10,055 bases of DNA from CAZDXJ01 sp964509475. Its GTDB lineage: Bacteria; Pseudomonadota; Gammaproteobacteria; Methylococcales; Methylomonadaceae. Below, piece by piece: positions 6,413 to 10,055 of the stretch. The position numbers were made by a program, and so were the translations under genes. The stretch lies in assembly GCA_964509475.1 (NCBI GenBank), contig CAZDXJ010000084.1, positions 1 to 10,055 on the forward strand, written 5' to 3'. The notes under the pieces were generated by a model that did not search any database, had not been told where the DNA came from, and saw only the letters and a program-made list of their open reading frames with translations. Within the stretch, counting starts at the first letter, position 1. Every line of letters begins with the position of its first letter.

Positions 6413-6987
6413 TGGAGTTGGTGCTTTTTCTGGAAGAACAATCGGCTGAAGCACTGCTTGGTCAGTTACTACCAAGGTTGTTACCAGTAGATGTAACCTT
6501 TCGGTGTATTCCTTTTGAAGGAAAGCAGGATATGGAAAAGCAATTAGGTAAACGGCTTCGTGCCTGGAGAAAGCCAGATTGTTTATTTGTTGTGCTTAGA
6601 GACAAGGATAGTGCGGATTGTAAAGCAATAAAACAGAATCTTGTCGAAATTTGTCAGAATGCAGGAAAACCCAAAACCTTGGTACGCATCGCCTGCCATG
6701 AGCTGGAAAGCTGGTACTTGGGTGACCTAAGGGCCGTTGAATCAGCTTTGGACATTTGTGGGTTAGCAAAAAAACAACATAATAAAAAATTCAGAAACCC
6801 TGATCGTTTAGCAAATCCCAAGCAAGAACTACGCAAATTGACAAAAGGCCAGTATCAGCCAGTGAATGGCTCACGTGAAATCGCACGTCATTTATCACTG
6901 GCCCAAAACCAGTCAACAAGTTTTAACGTTTTTATATCTGGCATCCTGCGACTTATAGAAAAAATGGAGAGCCCGCATGACCATTAA
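6409..6987 (+). CDS. DUF4276 family protein, TOPRIM-like putative nuclease
   Basis: A 192-residue protein with the DUF4276 pattern. LVLFLEEQSAEALL lies at the N-terminus with Glu9/Glu10, then FEGKQDMEKQLGKRLRAW, the acidic pair in VVLRDKDSADC (Asp65, Asp67) and IACHELESWYLGD (94-106). An early Glu and a DxD pair are the metal-binding pattern of TOPRIM folds, so a nuclease role is likely, though it is inferred from fold. The ATG at 6409 overlaps the ATPase stop; a second ATG directly follows, and the GAGGGGG upstream (about 6391-6397) could serve either. The 3' end overlaps the DUF499 start by 11 nt. Tight coupling to the ATPase gene suggests a two-subunit OLD- or Gabija-like effector. The coding region appears undamaged and is somewhat more AT-rich than the methyltransferase. 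Confidence 0.82.
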   Translation: MMELVLFLEEQSAEALLGQLLPRLLPVDVTFRCIPFEGKQDMEKQLGKRLRAWRKPDCLFVVLRDKDSADCKAIKQNLVEICQNAGKPKTLVRIACHELESWYLGDLRAVESALDICGLAKKQHNKKFRNPDRLANPKQELRKLTKGQYQPVNGSREIARHLSLAQNQSTSFNVFISGILRLIEKMESPHDH

Positions 6988-7441
6988 ACCCTGGCGAGAA
7001 ATCGCCAAACCGCATAAGGATGTACTGGAAGGTACCTTTAAACAATCAGAATTTGCCGCAGATATTAGCCAGGTCGCTGCCGGAAAAGCGGCCGAAGAAT
7101 ATCAGGATGCAGAAAAGTTTTTTGCCCGGACGTTTATTACCGAAGGGATGCGTTTGTTATTAACGTCGGTCGTGCAGCGTTTAACTGGCCAGGGCGGTGA
7201 TCCCGTCATTCAGTTACAGACTGCGTTTGGCGGCGGTAAGACCCATACCATGCTGGCTGTGTTTCATTTGGCTGCACGCCATGTCAACACCAATAAACTG
7301 GCTGGCATTCCGCCCATTTTGGATGAAGCGGGTATTGCGGAATTACCCCAGGCCCATGTCGCCATTCTGGATGGTATTAAACTGTCGCCAAGTCAGCCGC
7401 AAATTCATGATGGCTTGCAGGTGAATACTTTATGGGGGTGA
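6977..7441 (+). CDS. DUF499 ATPase, N-terminal segment with Walker A
   Basis: A 154-residue segment starting MTIKPWREIAKPHKDV, a typical DUF499 beginning. The P-loop is FGGGKTH (84-90), preceded by VIQLQTA and followed by TMLAVFHLA. It ends at VNTLWG because the frame hits TGA at 7439-7441 after the extra G. The start ATG has GGAGA-type sequence at 6966-6970 and lies inside the end of the DUF4276 gene. Alone, it has a P-loop but no Walker B, so it should not hydrolyse ATP. Confidence 0.8.
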   Translation: MTIKPWREIAKPHKDVLEGTFKQSEFAADISQVAAGKAAEEYQDAEKFFARTFITEGMRLLLTSVVQRLTGQGGDPVIQLQTAFGGGKTHTMLAVFHLAARHVNTNKLAGIPPILDEAGIAELPQAHVAILDGIKLSPSQPQIHDGLQVNTLWG

Positions 7442-7442
7442 G

Positions 7443-9065
7443 TTGGCCTGGCAATTGTTGGGCAAACAAGGCTATGAATTGGTTCAGGATGCCGATCGGG
7501 ATGGTACATCGCCGGGTAAAGAGGTATTGATCGAATTGCTGAACAGGGCCGCGCCTTGCGTGATTTTAATTGACGAATTGGTGGCCTTCATTCGCCAGTT
7601 TGAACCGGGTCAACATTATCTGGCAGGAACTTTTGATAGTAATATCTCCTTTATCCAGGCCTTGACTGAAGCCTTGAAAGCCGTGCCGAATGCCTTGTTA
7701 TTGGCATCGTTGCCGGAATCCGACCTGGAGGTCGGTGGCGTGATGGGGCAGCGCACCTTAAATTTACTGGAAAAGTATTTTGCCCGTGTCGAGTCGGTTT
7801 GGAAGCCGGTTGCGACTGAAGAGGCTTTTGAAATTGTGCGTCGGCGTTTGTTTGATAGCGTCGGGGATAGCTCGGAACTCGATTGCGTGTGTCAGCAATT
7901 TTCAGACCTGTATCGTCAGTATGGCAACAAGTTTCCCAGCGAAACTCAAAACAACCATTACCAGGAGCGTTTACGCCAGTCTTATCCGATACATCCGGAA
8001 ATTTTTGACAGGCTTTATGAGGACTGGTCAACACTGGATAAATTTCAGCGCACGCGCGGGGTGTTGCAGTATATGGCCATGGTGATTCATCGCTTATGGA
8101 ATTCCGATAATCGCGATGCTTTGATTATGCCGGCTTCCATTCCTTTGGATGATAGTAATGTGCGTAACAAAAGCATTCATTATTTGCCCCAGGGCTGGGA
8201 GCCGGTGATTGAGAAAGAAATTGATGGTATTCGCTCGGAACCTTATGCCATTGACTCTGAAGACACACGCTTTGGCAGTGTTCATGCCGCAAAAAGAACC
8301 GCCCGCACGATTTTTTTAGGCAGTGCACCGTCTACTTCTGAGCAAATGGTACGGGGTATCAAGGTTGAGCATGTATTGCTGGGCAGTGTTCAGCCGGGGC
8401 AAACCATCGGGATTTTTGAAGATGTATTAAAGCGCTTGCGGGATCGTTTACATTATTTGTATGCAGAAGAAGACCGGTTTTGGTTTGATACCAAACCCAA
8501 TTTGCGCCGGGAAATGGAAAGCCGCAAGCAAAAAATAAATGACAAGGAAGAACTGCAACCGCTATTGAAAGATTATGTGTCTCGGGTATTTGCCCGTAAC
8601 CATTGCTTTGCCGGCATTCATGTGTTTACCCCTTCGGTTGATGTGCCGGATGATTATGGTATAGGGCCGCGCCTGGTCGTATTGCCACCCCATCAGGCGG
8701 GTTATAGCCGAGGGGCGGGCAATATGGCATTTACCGCAGCAGAAAAAATCCTGCGTTATCGGGGAGAACAGCCCAGACAGAAACAAAACCGGTTGATTTT
8801 TCTGGCCGCAGATTATGATGTGGTCAGTCGCTTGAGAGATCAGGCCAAAACATATCTTGCATGGCAATCCATTGTCTCTGATATTAATAACGAGAAACTT
8901 AATCTGGATCTTTTTCAGGCAAAGCAAGCCAGGCGTTATAAAGATTCTGCCGAACAGTCTTTGCAACAACTGGTGCGCGAAACTTATAATCAGAAGATTT
9001 CTTTGGCTTTGCCAGTGGCAAAGAGGGTGGAAAATATTTGGGCTTTGTGTTTGGTCATAATGTAA
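7443..9065 (+). CDS. DUF499 ATPase, middle segment with Walker B
   Basis: The frame opens with LAWQLLGKQGYELV; the TTG at 7443 is not a credible start, as it is simply where the frame resumes. Walker B is CVILIDELVAF (about 39-49 of the segment), followed by LLLASLPESDLEVGG, a conserved strand of the family. The remainder is the helical and DUF499-specific body, including FIHPE-like SYPIHPEIFDRLYEDW and RTRGVLQYMAMVI. Family resemblance ends at about 8990; the last 25 or so codons (QKISLALPVAKR...) are out of frame. Confidence 0.75.
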   Translation: MAWQLLGKQGYELVQDADRDGTSPGKEVLIELLNRAAPCVILIDELVAFIRQFEPGQHYLAGTFDSNISFIQALTEALKAVPNALLLASLPESDLEVGGVMGQRTLNLLEKYFARVESVWKPVATEEAFEIVRRRLFDSVGDSSELDCVCQQFSDLYRQYGNKFPSETQNNHYQERLRQSYPIHPEIFDRLYEDWSTLDKFQRTRGVLQYMAMVIHRLWNSDNRDALIMPASIPLDDSNVRNKSIHYLPQGWEPVIEKEIDGIRSEPYAIDSEDTRFGSVHAAKRTARTIFLGSAPSTSEQMVRGIKVEHVLLGSVQPGQTIGIFEDVLKRLRDRLHYLYAEEDRFWFDTKPNLRREMESRKQKINDKEELQPLLKDYVSRVFARNHCFAGIHVFTPSVDVPDDYGIGPRLVVLPPHQAGYSRGAGNMAFTAAEKILRYRGEQPRQKQNRLIFLAADYDVVSRLRDQAKTYLAWQSIVSDINNEKLNLDLFQAKQARRYKDSAEQSLQQLVRETYNQKISLALPVAKRVENIWALCLVIM

Positions 9066-9481
9066 GCGTTATTTTGGATGAAGCGTCGTTATTGATTGAG
9101 CGTAGTGCCGCAGCAGCTTACAAGAGTAGTATTAAATCAGATATATCAGAGCCACCATTAAAACCAGGTGGTGATACAGGTATGCCACCTGGCTTCACGT
9201 TTCCAGTAGAACCCTCACCAACGCCACATCCTGATAGGAAGCAGAAACAACAATTTTACGGCACCATTGATTTAAATCCGGTCAAGGCAAAGATGGATTT
9301 TGCGATGATTGTTGATGAAGTGGTTGAACAATTCACATCAAAGCTTGGGGTTGATGTGACTATTTCTGTTGAAATACAAGCTAAATCAAAAGAAGGGTTT
9401 GATGAGGCAATGCAACGTACGATTAAGGAAAATTGTAATGTCTTGAAATTTAATAACGCCGAGTTTGAAGACAGCGAGTAA
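8990..9481 (+). pseudogene. DUF499 ATPase, C-terminal fragment
   Basis: In this frame the sequence reads DFFGFASGKEGGKYLGFVFG, then VSVILDEASLLIERSA. A Pro-rich linker follows (PPGFTFPVEPSPTPHP), and then the C-terminal domain with KLGVDVTISVEIQAKSKEGF and a terminal NCNVLKFNNAEFED, matching the end of DUF499 proteins. A TAA at 8987-8989 closes the frame upstream and there is no start with a ribosome binding site, so it is a stranded fragment. The TTG at 9038 is the first possible start codon. The C-terminal domain itself shows no further damage. Confidence 0.75.
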
Positions 9482-9503
9482 TCCTAATATCGAACGAAAT
9501 ACC

Positions 9504-9690
9504 TAACTACTCTGCACGCAGCCAGAGCTACGGATTTTGAACATCGCTGAATTTTCGCACTCAAGCTCAATCCGCTGCGCTTGCTTGACCCTACATTCTA
9601 TTCCGTAGGCCGGAACAAACGCAGCCGTTCCGGCAAGTGTTTCATCTCGATGCAGGATTCATTTTTCGCGCTCGGAGTGCAGAGTATAAC
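9504..9690. mobile_element. MITE-like element with 10-bp terminal inverted repeats and TAAC duplication
   Basis: TACTCTGCAC at 9508-9517 is exactly complementary to GTGCAGAGTA at 9677-9686, giving a 179-bp unit. Immediately outside each end stands TAAC (9504-9507 and 9687-9690), as expected for a 4-bp target-site duplication. The interior has no credible reading frame, so the unit would have to be mobilised by a transposase elsewhere. The mobile nature is inferred from one copy. Confidence 0.5.
9609..9634. repeat. hairpin inside the MITE-like element
   Basis: GCCGGAAC at 9609-9616 pairs with GTTCCGGC at 9627-9634 around a 10-nt loop. No T-tract follows, so it is not an intrinsic terminator for the DUF499 gene. 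Internal hairpins are common in small non-autonomous elements. Confidence 0.6.
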
Positions 9691-9725
9691 GGGTTAACGG
9701 CAATGTTGGCCATGTCAGTCCAACC

Positions 9726-9966
9726 TGTGGATAACTCTGTGCATAAAACTATAGATTATTTGTTGATAATCTGTGGATAAATTTCTGATTTTATTTTATC
9801 CACAGATTATCAACAATCTTCATAAAAATTTATCAACATACTTTATAACAACATAATTTGTTGAAATTTATATAAAAAATATAGTTAATAACAAAAAACT
9901 GGCAAACTAATAATAATAAGTTTCTTTAATTTTATTTTTTATTACTACGAAGGAATTTTTTCCACA
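9726..9966. other. replication-origin-like region with a DnaA-box cluster
   Basis: Five sites fit the DnaA-box consensus TTWTNCACA. Three are perfect TTATCCACA: 9726-9734 (-), 9772-9780 (-) and 9796-9804 (+). The others are TTATGCACA at 9738-9746 (-) and TTTTCCACA at 9958-9966 (+). Three weaker TTATCAACA sites lie at 9761-9769 (-), 9807-9815 (+) and 9830-9838 (+). From 9817 to about 9960 the DNA is extremely AT-rich and includes a TAATAATAATAAG run, suitable as an unwinding region. No GATC is present, so it is not the Dam-regulated enteric type. It could be a chromosomal or plasmid origin, or the regulatory region of a DnaA-controlled gene; no rep, dnaA, mnmG or par gene is visible. Confidence 0.6.
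9760..9816. repeat. perfect 22-bp inverted repeat carrying two DnaA boxes
   Basis: The arms are 9760-9781 and 9795-9816, separated by 13 bp. Each arm contains one TTATCCACA box and one TTATCAACA site, so the symmetrical structure presents two pairs of DnaA sites facing each other. Such symmetry may organise DnaA assembly or extrude as a cruciform. Confidence 0.9.
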
Positions 9967-9973
9967 TTTGAAC

Positions 9974-10055
9974 GGCTTTGTTGCATAAACCAACAGAATC
10001 CCCCATAATATTTCAGAGTATGAAGAGTAAAAAGAAACAACAGTACAAGCTAAAA
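9974..10055 (+). mobile_element. left end of an IS5-family (IS903-like) insertion sequence, cut by the window edge
   Basis: The terminal inverted repeat GGCTTTGTTGCATAAAC starts at 9974. It is very close to the IS903-type end (GGCTTTGTTGAATAAAT) known from IS5-family elements. A transposase start follows 46 bp later, the right distance for this group. The opposite end and target duplication lie outside the window. The 9 bp just outside the element are CATTTGAAC (9965-9973), overlapping the last DnaA box. Confidence 0.8.
10020..10055 (+). CDS. IS5-family transposase, first 12 codons only
   Basis: ATG at 10020 begins MKSKKKQQYKLK, open to the window edge. A short Lys-rich N-terminus leading into NW-type sequence is usual for IS903-group transposases, and the position just inside the terminal repeat supports the call. 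No catalytic DDE residue lies inside the window, so completeness cannot be judged. No strong ribosome binding site is seen; AGAG at about 10014-10017 is the only candidate. Confidence 0.7.
   Translation, partial: MKSKKKQQYKLK

Larger units (their letters stand above)
6977..9481 (+). pseudogene. DUF499 defence ATPase, whole locus, frameshifted and internally deleted
   Basis: Three successive frames together encode the start, middle and end of one DUF499 protein. The first break is an extra G in the run at 7434-7438; dropping one restores TLWGELAWQLL. The second is near 8990, where the middle frame leaves the family after VRETYN and the last frame resumes with DFFGFASGKEGGKYLGF, a region that in intact members lies well over 100 residues later. 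The pieces add up to roughly 830 residues, against about 1,000-1,100 expected, which fits an internal loss. DUF499 proteins are large P-loop ATPases found with DUF1156 methyltransferases in defence islands; the role is not settled. With the middle and C-terminal parts lost to frame breaks this copy is probably inactive. Confidence 0.82.

Noticed and set aside
9609..9634. Intrinsic terminator after the DUF499 gene
   Set aside because: The 8-bp stem is good but the following bases are AAGTGTTT, not a T-tract, and the loop is long. No other terminator was found downstream.
9501..9699. Integron attC site (ACCTAAC at 9501-9507 fits RYYYAAC)
   Set aside because: The matching right-hand core should be GTTAGGT-like, but only GTTAACG is present at 9693-9699. 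The spacing is longer than usual attC sites and no integrase or cassette array is seen.
9726..9966. Plasmid iteron array
   Set aside because: The repeated motifs are DnaA-type 9-mers in both orientations without regular direct repeats of 17-22 bp, and no rep gene is visible.

Overview
The window looks like a defence island from a Gram-negative bacterium, most likely a gammaproteobacterium. That assignment is an inference from the protein families, the TTWTNCACA-type DnaA boxes and the start of an IS5-family (IS903-like) insertion sequence at the right edge; no taxonomic marker gene is present. All genes read on the + strand.

Layout. Positions 50-1063 hold the C-terminal remnant of a large helicase with a DUF3883 domain; its 5' part is missing and it has an in-frame TAG. 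Positions 1150-1768 carry a small promoter/operator and an intact AbrB/MazE-type antitoxin and PemK/MazF-type toxin. The toxin stop overlaps the start of a DUF1156-type DNA methyltransferase (1765-5213). That gene has a one-base frameshift near 4352. It also contains four copies of a GC-rich palindromic repeat, two of which flank an in-frame DUF559 (Vsr-like) endonuclease domain. Next come an intact AAA ATPase (5222-6412) and an intact DUF4276 TOPRIM-like protein (6409-6987), translationally coupled. The last gene is a DUF499 ATPase (6977-9481), broken by an extra G at 7434-7438 and by an apparent internal deletion near 8990.

The right end has no genes but much structure: a 179-bp MITE-like element (9508-9686) with 10-bp terminal inverted repeats and a TAAC duplication; an origin-like block (9726-9966) with five DnaA boxes, a perfect 22-bp inverted repeat and a very AT-rich flank; and the left end of an IS903-like element (from 9974) with the first 12 codons of its transposase at the window edge.

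How it fits together. Helicase-DUF3883, DUF1156 methyltransferase and DUF499 ATPase are a known co-occurring set of phage-defence genes, comparable in logic to helicase-methylase-ATPase and DISARM-related systems. Overlapping starts and stops from the antitoxin to the DUF499 gene indicate one operon, probably driven here by the toxin-antitoxin promoter. In this copy the three large genes are all damaged while the toxin-antitoxin pair and the ATPase/TOPRIM pair are intact. The best reading is a decaying defence operon colonised by mobile sequences that keeps its small self-contained modules. The two single-base lesions could be sequencing errors; the 5' truncation and the DUF499 deletion cannot be explained that way so easily.
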